From the NCBI GenBank assembly GCA_902481695.1, contig CABSXY010000126.1:1-5555 (forward strand): DNA of 5,555 nt, given 5' to 3'. Positions 1 through 5,364 of the stretch are shown in pieces. The first letter of the stretch is position 1; each line of letters opens with the position of its first letter. Made by a program: the position numbers and the translations under genes. The stretch comes from an uncultured Haemophilus sp. (GTDB lineage Bacteria > Pseudomonadota > Gammaproteobacteria > Enterobacterales > Pasteurellaceae). The notes under the pieces were generated by a model. The model searched no databases. It saw only the letters and a program-made list of their open reading frames with translations, and was not told the DNA's origin.

Positions 1-1119
1 GTGGGCTCTTCAATTATTGATAATCAACCTAAAGAGCCTTCAGTATTGGTGAGCCAATTGGTTGATTATATTAATCATTATTCAGACGATGGCTTGAGGA
101 TTGAACAACATCCAATGACGGTATTTAGCCCAAGCAATTTCCAACATGAAGGGAAAATTAACCGCTCTTTTGCGAAAAAATGGTTGCCGATTGCTCAATT
201 CCAAGAACGAAAATGTCATGAATTTGTTGTGCCGATGGGCGAAAATCAAGAGCCAATAACGGAAATTGAACTCGATCGTTTTGTGAGTTTTGTTGAAAAT
301 CCAGTGAAATTCTTTTTTGAAAAGCAGCTTGGTGTGTATTTCCGAGATGAAGACGATCGCATTGAAGAAAGTGAAAACTTCACGTTAAATGGTTTGGATC
401 GTTATCGCATTAATAATGAGTTATTGCATTTAGAGGAAGCGCAATTTAACGATTATTTTGCGAAACAGCGAGTGAAAGGCATCATGCCACGCGGCGAGTT
501 TGCGGAGGTTTGTGAGCAAGACATTCGTGCTGATGTATTGGATTTTAAAGAGAAAATTAAGGATTATTCTTCACCACACAGTGAGAGTGTCGATTTTGTG
601 GTGGAAACGGCACAAGGCAATATTCGCTTGTTTGGCTATATGGAGCCATTATTTGGCGATGAAAATCAGATAATCGAATGGCGATTTGCAAAATATAAAG
701 ATCGTTATCGTATTCGCCCATGGCTTTATTATCTCATTCAACTGGCGACAAAAGAGAACTCACTGCCACCACGCATTATCGCTAAAGATAAGGATTTAAC
801 ATTAAAAACAATAGAAAAATCAACCGCACTTGAGAAACTGAAAATGTATGTCGAGGCTTATTTACAGAGCCAACAACAAATTCAGCTCATTCCAACGGAA
901 AATATAGCGAAGTTTATTGAAAAAGATGAAAGTGCGGTCAATTTTGACAATGTTTTAACGAATATCGAATCCCTTGCGAAAAATGATAACTATGGTTATA
1001 GAAAACCCGATCCTTATTGGGCAAGGGTATTGGGGCAAACAGAACAATTTAAATCGCAGGATGGTCTTTTGCAGTTGGTGAAAGAAACCACATCCTGGTT
1101 TGGAGAAATGTTGTCTTAA
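1..1119 (+). CDS. recC: RecBCD exonuclease V subunit RecC, C-terminal part (5' end outside window)
   Basis: RecC is the Chi-recognising subunit of the cytoplasmic RecBCD helicase-nuclease, which resects double-strand breaks for RecA-dependent repair and degrades foreign linear DNA. The frame is open from base 1, so the first GTG is read as an internal valine and not as a start. The 372 visible residues are about the last third of a protein that is usually near 1,120 residues. They match what I recall of the E. coli RecC C-terminal region: HPMTVFSPSNF (37-47), NPVKFFFEKQLGVYF (100-114), MPRGEFAE (162-169) and DPYWARVLG near the end (337-345). In the family this region carries the inactive nuclease-like fold that helps split the DNA strands. 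It contains two uptake signals, one in each orientation. The stop codon TAA is at 1117-1119. No frameshift is seen. Identity is firm; completeness upstream cannot be judged. Confidence 0.95.
   Translation: MGSSIIDNQPKEPSVLVSQLVDYINHYSDDGLRIEQHPMTVFSPSNFQHEGKINRSFAKKWLPIAQFQERKCHEFVVPMGENQEPITEIELDRFVSFVENPVKFFFEKQLGVYFRDEDDRIEESENFTLNGLDRYRINNELLHLEEAQFNDYFAKQRVKGIMPRGEFAEVCEQDIRADVLDFKEKIKDYSSPHSESVDFVVETAQGNIRLFGYMEPLFGDENQIIEWRFAKYKDRYRIRPWLYYLIQLATKENSLPPRIIAKDKDLTLKTIEKSTALEKLKMYVEAYLQSQQQIQLIPTENIAKFIEKDESAVNFDNVLTNIESLAKNDNYGYRKPDPYWARVLGQTEQFKSQDGLLQLVKETTSWFGEMLS
823..831 (-). repeat. DNA uptake signal sequence (reverse orientation)
   Basis: Exact ACCGCACTT, the complement of the 9-base Haemophilus uptake signal AAGTGCGGT, which the competence machinery of these bacteria prefers when importing DNA. 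It lies in recC and is read in frame as Thr-Ala-Leu. Confidence 0.93.
930..938 (+). repeat. DNA uptake signal sequence (forward)
   Basis: Exact AAGTGCGGT preceded by A and followed by CAATTTTGAC, so it also has the AT-rich flank typical of the extended uptake motif. It lies in recC, 107 bases from the previous copy and opposite in orientation, and is read as Ser-Ala-Val. Confidence 0.94.
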
Positions 1120-1122
1120 AGC

Positions 1123-1154
1123 GGATCTTCAGATCGAAAAGATCCTGGATTTTT
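1123..1154 (+). terminator. Possible weak intrinsic terminator after recC
   Basis: A perfect 7-base-pair stem, GGATCTT (1123-1129) with AAGATCC (1139-1145) around a 9-base loop, begins 3 bases after the recC stop. A run of five T follows at 1150-1154, after a 4-base gap. The stem is AT-rich and the T run is short and offset, so termination would be partial at best. It may instead be an RNA structure that matters for nrdR translation (see the entry at 1140-1193). Confidence 0.35.
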
Positions 1155-1193
1155 GATAAGATACTGACTTAAGAATAATTTTGAAAAGGATCT
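1140..1193 (+). promoter_or_regulatory. Possible nrdR ribosome-site-masking pairing and promoter region
   Basis: AGATCCT (1140-1146) is the exact complement of AGGATCT (1187-1193), which contains most of the nrdR ribosome binding site AAGGA (1186-1190). The same AGATCC also pairs with GGATCT at 1123-1128, so the two pairings exclude each other. Between them lies TGATAAGAT (1154-1162), an extended -10-like element with only 4 of 6 matches to TATAAT and no good -35. A transcript starting there would contain neither left arm. All of this is seen by eye; function is inference. Confidence 0.27.
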
Positions 1194-1196
1194 AAA

Positions 1197-1646
1197 ATGC
1201 GTTGTCCGTTTTGTTCAACTGAAGAAACTAAGGTGATTGACAGCCGTTTGGTTTCTGATGGGTATCAAGTACGTCGTCGTCGGGAATGCGGGAATTGTCA
1301 TGAACGCTTTACCACCTTTGAAACGGCCGAATTAGTGGTGCCAAAAATTATTAAAAATGATGGGTCACGCGAGCCGTTTAATGAAGATAAATTGCGTAGC
1401 GGTATTCAACATGCGTTAGAAAAACGCCCTGTAAGTTCGGATGATGTGGAAAAAGCCATCAGCCATATTATTATCCAATTACGTGCGACAGGTGAGCGCG
1501 AAGTGCCAAGTCATCTCGTGGGTAAATTAGCCATGAATGAGCTGAAAGAATTAGATAAAGTGGCGTATATCCGTTTTGCATCCGTTTACCTGAGCTTTGA
1601 TAATATCAATGAATTTACTAAAGAAATTGAAAGCTTAAAGGATTAA
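1197..1646 (+). CDS. nrdR: Transcriptional repressor NrdR
   Basis: NrdR is a cytoplasmic nucleotide-sensing repressor of ribonucleotide reductase operons: it binds ATP or dATP and, when dATP-loaded, oligomerises on NrdR boxes. The 149 residues equal the E. coli length. An N-terminal zinc ribbon is formed by Cys3, Cys6, Cys31 and Cys34, with the basic RRRRECGNC segment (26-34). Residues from about 49 to 139 form the ATP-cone, with PKIIKNDGSREPF and the RFASVYLSF segment near the end. The ATG at 1197 is preceded by AAGGA at 1186-1190 with 6 bases between, and the protein begins with the family-typical MRCPFC, so the start is secure. It is followed by ribD after a single base, with the ribD ribosome site inside its last codons, implying coupling. 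No NrdR box is obvious upstream, so self-regulation is not supported by the sequence. Confidence 0.97.
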   Translation: MRCPFCSTEETKVIDSRLVSDGYQVRRRRECGNCHERFTTFETAELVVPKIIKNDGSREPFNEDKLRSGIQHALEKRPVSSDDVEKAISHIIIQLRATGEREVPSHLVGKLAMNELKELDKVAYIRFASVYLSFDNINEFTKEIESLKD

Positions 1647-1647
1647 T

Positions 1648-2778
1648 ATGAGTGACACCTTTTCCCCTGATGACATGAAATTTATGCAATTGGCTCTTGA
1701 GCTCGCGGCAAAAGGGCAGTACACCACCGCGCCGAATCCGTCCGTAGGATGTGTGTTAGTTAAAAACGGTGAAATTGTCGGGAAAGGGTTTCATTTTAAA
1801 GCCGGTCAGCCTCATGCAGAACGTGTGGCGTTGGCCGATGCCGGTGAGAAAGCGAAAGGTGCAACTGCGTATGTGACGCTTGAGCCCTGTTCTCATTATG
1901 GCCGTACACCGCCTTGTGCATTAGGTTTAATTGAAGCGGGTGTCAGTCGAGTTGTAGCGGCTATGGCGGATCCTAATCCTCAAGTGGCTGGCAAAGGCTT
2001 AAAAATGTTAGCCGATGCAGGCATACCAAGTGCGGTCAATTTATTGAACGAACAAGCAGAAGCCTTAAATAAAGGTTTTCTCAAACGCATGCGAACGGGC
2101 AAGCCTTATGTGCAGCTGAAATTAGCCATGAGTTTAGATGGGCGAACAGCCATGGCGAGCGGTGAAAGCAAATGGATTACAGGTGACGTAGCTCGTGCGG
2201 ATGTACAAAAAATGCGAGCCAAAGCGACCGCACTTTTATCAACCAGTGCCACCGTGTTAGCCGATGATCCAAGCTTGAACGTGCGTTGGAATCAATTCCC
2301 CGATGATCTAAAAGCGGAATATGCTGAAGATACTGTGCGTCAGCCTATTCGCATAATCTTAGATTCTAAAAATCGAGTTCAACCAAACCATCAATTATTC
2401 CATACCCATTCGCCAGTTTGGCTTGTGGGTTCAATTCCACGAGATATGTCTGTATTCCCTGATTTCTGTGAGCAAATTTTACTGCCAGAAAACTATGATT
2501 TCGATATGTTGATGACAGAATTAGGTAAGCGACAAGTAAATTCCATTTGGGTTGAAGCCGGCGCTAATTTAGCGGGTAGCTTGATTGAACAACATGCTGT
2601 AGATGAATTAATTATTTATGTTGCCCCGAAACTCTTGGGAGATAACGCTCGAGGATTATGCCAACTCCCGCATTTGGAAAAACTTGCGGATGCCCCATTG
2701 TGGCAACTGCAAGAATGTGAAAGAATTGGGGAGGATTTAAAGCTCAGTTATTTACCTAACTTATTAATAAAAGAATAA
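1648..2778 (+). CDS. ribD: Bifunctional riboflavin biosynthesis deaminase/reductase RibD
   Basis: RibD performs two consecutive cytoplasmic steps of riboflavin synthesis: deamination of 2,5-diamino-6-ribosylamino-pyrimidinone 5'-phosphate, then NADPH-dependent reduction of the ribose chain. Its 376 residues are slightly longer than the E. coli protein (about 367). The deaminase domain (about 8-150) has zinc ligands His56, Cys81 and Cys90 with catalytic Glu58, in HAE and PCSHYGRTPPC. The reductase domain (about 152-370) shows KLAMSLDGRTAMASGES (158-174), SATVLADDP (200-208), NSIWVEAG and VAPKLLG. All key residues are present, so both activities are expected. The ATG follows nrdR by one base, with AAGGA at 1638-1642. 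The other riboflavin genes are not in the window. Two uptake signals lie inside it. The nrdR-ribD order is common in proteobacteria. Identity is firm. Confidence 0.97.
   Translation: MSDTFSPDDMKFMQLALELAAKGQYTTAPNPSVGCVLVKNGEIVGKGFHFKAGQPHAERVALADAGEKAKGATAYVTLEPCSHYGRTPPCALGLIEAGVSRVVAAMADPNPQVAGKGLKMLADAGIPSAVNLLNEQAEALNKGFLKRMRTGKPYVQLKLAMSLDGRTAMASGESKWITGDVARADVQKMRAKATALLSTSATVLADDPSLNVRWNQFPDDLKAEYAEDTVRQPIRIILDSKNRVQPNHQLFHTHSPVWLVGSIPRDMSVFPDFCEQILLPENYDFDMLMTELGKRQVNSIWVEAGANLAGSLIEQHAVDELIIYVAPKLLGDNARGLCQLPHLEKLADAPLWQLQECERIGEDLKLSYLPNLLIKE
2028..2036 (+). repeat. DNA uptake signal sequence (forward)
   Basis: Exact AAGTGCGGT followed by CAATTTATT, a good AT-rich flank. It lies in ribD near the end of the deaminase domain and is read as Ser-Ala-Val (residues 128-130), where E. 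coli RibD is not conserved. Confidence 0.93.
2227..2235 (-). repeat. DNA uptake signal sequence (reverse)
   Basis: Exact ACCGCACTT in ribD, read as Thr-Ala-Leu (residues 194-196), just before the conserved SATVLADDP segment of the reductase domain. Confidence 0.93.
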
Positions 2779-2781
2779 AAA

Positions 2782-3804
2782 ATGTTTAAAAAACTTTTCC
2801 ACTCCGCCCTTTGGGGGCTTGCTGCGGCAGGTGTGATTTTATTTGCCGTTCCTAAGCTCAATAACAGCAGCCTTTTCTCTGCTGATGATATCGTTTCATT
2901 CAATAGTGCAGTGAGAATTGCTTCGCCTGCCGTGGTAAACGTGTATAACCGCTCTTTTTCTTCTGCCAGCATTAATGATAGCGATCAATTACAGGTAAAT
3001 AACTTAGGTTCTGGCGTGATTATGACCAAAGACGGTTATATTCTTACCAATAAACACGTTATCCAAAATGCCGATCACATTGTGGTGGCACTGCAAAACG
3101 GCAATATTTATGAAGCAAATTTAATTGGTTCGGATAATTTGACGGATCTTGCGGTATTAAAAATCAAAGCAACCAATCTTTCTACCATTCCACAAAATAA
3201 AGAACGTCAAGTACGAGTTGGGGATATTGCTCTGGCTATTGGTAACCCGTATAACCTCGGTCAAAGTGTTTCCCAAGGGATTATCAGTGCGGTAGGGCGT
3301 AGTGCCGTAGGGGATTCTTTAGGTCGTCAAAACTTTATTCAAACAGATGCATCTATTAACCGTGGTAACTCTGGTGGAGCGTTGATTAATTCAGCTGGCG
3401 AATTAGTGGGTATCAGCACGTTAAGTATTGGTAAAACAGCTAATGAAATTGCAGAAGGGTTAAATTTTGCGATTCCAATCAGTATTGCAAACGATGTATT
3501 GTATAAAATTATTCGTGATGGCCGCGTGATTCGTGGTTATTTTGGGGTACAAAGTGAAATCACAGCTAACTCAAACGGCGGTATCGTGATTACCGGCGTG
3601 ACAGCGAATAGTCCTGCCGCCAAAGCAGGCATCCAAGTGGGGGATGTGATTTTACGTTTAAATAAACAAGATAACTTATCTATTCGTGAAATGATGCAAA
3701 TTATTAGTGATACTAAACCGAATACAGAAGTTATTGTTACTGTTTCTCGCTTAGGTAAAGTGATTGATCTCCCTGTAGTTATTGAAGAGTTACCATCTAA
3801 CTAA
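2782..3804 (+). CDS. degS: Periplasmic serine endoprotease DegS (sigma-E stress sensor)
   Basis: DegS is an inner-membrane-anchored trimeric protease. It senses the C-termini of misfolded outer-membrane proteins and makes the first cut in the anti-sigma factor RseA, releasing sigma-E. The 340 residues match the family (E. coli about 355). One N-terminal membrane segment (about 8-24, after FKK) has no obvious cleavage site, as expected for an anchor. The trypsin-like domain has catalytic His92 (TNKHV), Asp122 (LTDLAVL) and Ser197 (RGNSGGA). Arg173 aligns with the E. coli activation residue Arg178. One PDZ domain follows (about 252-337), with peptide-binding loop YFGV (253-256). A single PDZ and an uncleaved anchor favour DegS over DegP or DegQ. 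The gene starts 3 bases after ribD and has only an A-rich, weak ribosome site, so translation probably depends on coupling to ribD. Its partners rpoE and rseA are not in the window. Confidence 0.95.
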   Translation: MFKKLFHSALWGLAAAGVILFAVPKLNNSSLFSADDIVSFNSAVRIASPAVVNVYNRSFSSASINDSDQLQVNNLGSGVIMTKDGYILTNKHVIQNADHIVVALQNGNIYEANLIGSDNLTDLAVLKIKATNLSTIPQNKERQVRVGDIALAIGNPYNLGQSVSQGIISAVGRSAVGDSLGRQNFIQTDASINRGNSGGALINSAGELVGISTLSIGKTANEIAEGLNFAIPISIANDVLYKIIRDGRVIRGYFGVQSEITANSNGGIVITGVTANSPAAKAGIQVGDVILRLNKQDNLSIREMMQIISDTKPNTEVIVTVSRLGKVIDLPVVIEELPSN

Positions 3805-3813
3805 GGATATATT

Positions 3814-4407
3814 GTGGAAGTTAAAACGAGTCACTTTTTTGCCTGTTTAGATCGTCTTCGTTTAATTCAGCGTTGGTCATTGATGCGCAATATTGAAAAG
3901 GAAAACTTAGCAGAGCATAGTCTGCAAGTTGCTTTTGTGGCACAGGCTTTAGCCATTATTAAAAATCGCTTTTTTGGTGGTGAAGTCAATCCTGAACGTA
4001 TTGCAGTGATGGCGATGTATCATGATACTTCTGAAATTTTTACTGGTGATTTGCCGACCCCAATTAAGTATTTCAATTCTGAAATTACTCATGCTTACAA
4101 AGACATTGAAGCGGCTGCAGAATTGCATTTAATTAGTTTGCTCCCGACTGAATTGCAAGAGAGTTTTGCACCATATTTAGATAGTGAGCAATTTAGCCCA
4201 GAAGAAAAGCATTTAGTAAAACAAGCGGATTTGATTTGTGCGTATATTAAAGCTCAATTTGAATTAGAGCATGGTAACCATGAATTTAAAACAGCCAAAA
4301 AACGCTTAGAAAATCTAATGGAACAATGGCACAGTCAAGAAATGGATTATTTTTTACAGGTCTTTTTGCCGAGTTTTGGGCGTTCGATTGATGAGATTGC
4401 GTTATAA
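3814..4407 (+). CDS. yfbR: 5'-deoxynucleotidase YfbR (HD domain)
   Basis: YfbR is a cytoplasmic metal-dependent HD-domain phosphohydrolase that removes the 5'-phosphate from deoxyribonucleoside monophosphates, helping to balance dNTP pools. The 197 residues are close to the 199 of E. coli. The metal and catalytic residues His35, His70, Asp71, Glu74 and Asp139 are all present, each two positions later than in E. coli, along with Arg20-Trp21 and GDLPTPIKYFN (78-88). The start is GTG at 3814, supported by AAGGA at 3803-3807 with a 6-base spacer; the resulting N-terminus (SHFFACLDRL) matches E. coli (SHFFAHLSRL). The ribosome site overlaps the degS stop codon, again suggesting coupling. It is the last gene before the hairpin at 4420-4447. 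A nucleotide-pool function alongside nrdR is suggestive but does not prove shared control. Confidence 0.95.
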   Translation: MEVKTSHFFACLDRLRLIQRWSLMRNIEKENLAEHSLQVAFVAQALAIIKNRFFGGEVNPERIAVMAMYHDTSEIFTGDLPTPIKYFNSEITHAYKDIEAAAELHLISLLPTELQESFAPYLDSEQFSPEEKHLVKQADLICAYIKAQFELEHGNHEFKTAKKRLENLMEQWHSQEMDYFLQVFLPSFGRSIDEIAL

Positions 4408-4420
4408 GCGAAAATAAAAA

Positions 4421-4429
4421 AAGTGCGGT
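4421..4429 (+). repeat. DNA uptake signal sequence (forward, left arm of hairpin)
   Basis: Exact AAGTGCGGT with an A-rich 5' side and TAATTTTGAC after it. It forms the left arm of the intergenic hairpin. Inverted uptake-signal pairs acting as terminators are well known in Haemophilus. Confidence 0.94.
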
Positions 4430-4437
4430 TAATTTTG

Positions 4438-4446
4438 ACCGCACTT
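4438..4446 (-). repeat. DNA uptake signal sequence (reverse, right arm of hairpin)
   Basis: Exact ACCGCACTT, the mirror copy of the uptake signal at 4421-4429, separated from it by 8 bases. Confidence 0.94.
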
Positions 4447-4459
4447 TCTGTTTCGAGGA

Positions 4460-5227
4460 TTATTTCAATGTTGCTAAAATAATCTGTTCAGGATCTACGT
4501 GTAACCACACTTCTTGTCCTACTTTCCAACCATCTTTGCTATGAATACTCGCACAAAATTCAATTGAGCTGTCCTTTATTTGCAGAATCGCTTCTTCATT
4601 CTGCATAGAAAGAATGGTTGCTTGGAAAAGGTTGTTTTTTTCTTCTAATGTAGTAGCACTCACCTTCACCCAAGGCGCTTTAAACATCACCATCACTTCT
4701 TTTTCAGTAATGAGTTTTAGACGTTCAGCACTGCGTAGCGTGATCGAAACGTGTAATGGATGGGCTAAATCCTGAATATTGACCGCAACGATACAACGGG
4801 AATCCACAATATGTTGGCTTAAAACTTTACCGAAAAATTGATTGCGTGCGCTACTTTGTAAGGAGAATTTTGCTGTCGCTGAAAGTAAGCTGTTGAGTGG
4901 AATCGTCTCATCTTGCAAAATATGGAAGGCGTGTTCTTGTGTTTGTTCGAGCAAATCATAAAGCTGCAGTAAACGCTCAGCATAAGTGGTTAATGACGTA
5001 CCGCCACCATTTTTTCCACCAATATTACGTTCTAAAAGTGGTTTTGGGCTGATTTTATTCATCGCCTCAAGGTGATCCCACGCACTTTTATAGCTCACTT
5101 TGGCATTTTTGGCCGCTTGATTAATTGAGCCACATTCTTTAATTTCTTTTAAGAGGCGAACACGTTTTGGATCAATAAATAATTCTTGATGAAGTTTGAT
5201 CGTTAGTAAAATTTCAGTTTGTTTCAT
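4460..5227 (-). CDS. modE: Molybdate-dependent transcriptional regulator ModE
   Basis: ModE is a dimeric cytoplasmic regulator that binds molybdate and then represses the modABC transporter; in relatives it also activates molybdoenzyme genes. The N-terminal winged-helix domain (about 1-120) has the helix-turn-helix segment GSINQAAKNAKVSYKSAWDHL and the wing GGKNGGG. Two C-terminal Mop (molbindin) repeats follow, with SARNQFFG starting at Ser126 and KAPWV starting at Lys183; Ser126, Arg128 and Lys183 match the E. coli molybdate ligands in number as well as identity. Two ATG codons are adjacent. I chose the second (5225-5227, 255 residues) because AGGAGG at 5233-5238 sits 5 bases from it but only 2 from the first (5228-5230). 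No modF follows, unlike E. coli modEF; the strong hairpin lies just downstream. Weak -10-like TAGAAT (5252-5247) and TAAAAT (5261-5256) are the only promoter hints seen. Confidence 0.96.
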   Translation of the reverse strand: MKQTEILLTIKLHQELFIDPKRVRLLKEIKECGSINQAAKNAKVSYKSAWDHLEAMNKISPKPLLERNIGGKNGGGTSLTTYAERLLQLYDLLEQTQEHAFHILQDETIPLNSLLSATAKFSLQSSARNQFFGKVLSQHIVDSRCIVAVNIQDLAHPLHVSITLRSAERLKLITEKEVMVMFKAPWVKVSATTLEEKNNLFQATILSMQNEEAILQIKDSSIEFCASIHSKDGWKVGQEVWLHVDPEQIILATLK

Positions 5228-5232
5228 CATCT

Positions 5233-5238
5233 CCTCCT
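5233..5238 (-). promoter_or_regulatory. modE ribosome binding site
   Basis: AGGAGG on the - strand, a near-perfect Shine-Dalgarno match followed by AG. Its spacing is 2 bases to the first ATG and 5 to the second, which decides the start choice toward the second methionine. Confidence 0.85.
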
Positions 5239-5305
5239 AATACATAATTCTACTTATTTTACTTGATTTTTGTTTTTTTCTGTATGCTTATTTTAAAATT
5301 CAAGT

Positions 5306-5311
5306 TATAAT
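5306..5311 (+). promoter_or_regulatory. modA promoter -10 box
   Basis: A perfect TATAAT, predicting a transcription start near 5318 and a leader of about 47 bases. No good -35 hexamer lies 16-18 bases upstream (TATGCT at 5283-5288 is poor); the surrounding sequence is very rich in A and T. The predicted start falls on the left edge of the ModE-like site, the layout expected for repression. Confidence 0.65.
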
Positions 5312-5316
5312 TTTGC

Positions 5317-5340
5317 CGTAGTATATTTTTTTACATATAG
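5317..5340 (+). promoter_or_regulatory. Candidate ModE operator of modA
   Basis: Half-sites CGTAGTAT (5317-5324) and ACATATAG (5333-5340) are 8 bases apart. From memory the E. coli modA operator is CGTTATAT, 8 bases, ACATAACG, so each half-site matches at 6 of 8 positions with identical spacing. It covers the expected modA transcription start and lies beside the regulator gene. The AT-rich background raises the chance of coincidental matches, which limits confidence. Confidence 0.6.
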
Positions 5341-5364
5341 TTTCATTTATATAGGAGATAAATA

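Larger units (their letters stand above)
4420..4447. terminator. Uptake-signal-pair hairpin, bidirectional terminator between yfbR and modE
   Basis: AAAGTGCGGT (4420-4429) pairs perfectly with ACCGCACTTT (4438-4447), a 10-base-pair stem with an 8-base loop that can close further by a T-G and an A-T pair. It lies 12 bases past the yfbR stop and 12 bases past the modE stop. Read on the - strand, the stem is followed directly by seven T in a row counting stem bases, then ATTTT, a strong terminator for modE. Read on the + strand the tail is only TTTCTGTTT, so termination of the yfbR operon is probably weaker. Confidence 0.88.

Noticed and set aside
1..3. GTG at base 1 as the start of a complete gene
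   Set aside because: The protein aligns to the inside of RecC, so the frame simply continues from outside the window.
1153..1179. TTGATA (1153-1158) with AATAAT (1174-1179) as an nrdR promoter
   Set aside because: The 15-base spacer is short and the predicted start near 1186 would fall on the ribosome binding site itself.
2748..2972. 74-codon open frame on the - strand across the ribD-degS junction
   Set aside because: It is antisense to the well-supported end of ribD and start of degS, has no ribosome site I can see and no recognisable protein features.
3285..3293. Possible uptake signal CAGTGCGGT in degS
   Set aside because: One of nine bases differs; uptake signals are counted here only when exact. 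It also encodes a conserved segment of DegS, so protein constraint explains it.
4215..4228. ACAAGCGGA resembling the Actinobacillus-type uptake signal
   Set aside because: It lacks the final T of ACAAGCGGT and is the only near-copy noticed, while the Haemophilus type is present seven times.
5263..5268. TTGATT as the -35 of modA
   Set aside because: It is 37 bases from the TATAAT box, far beyond the usual 16-18 bases.
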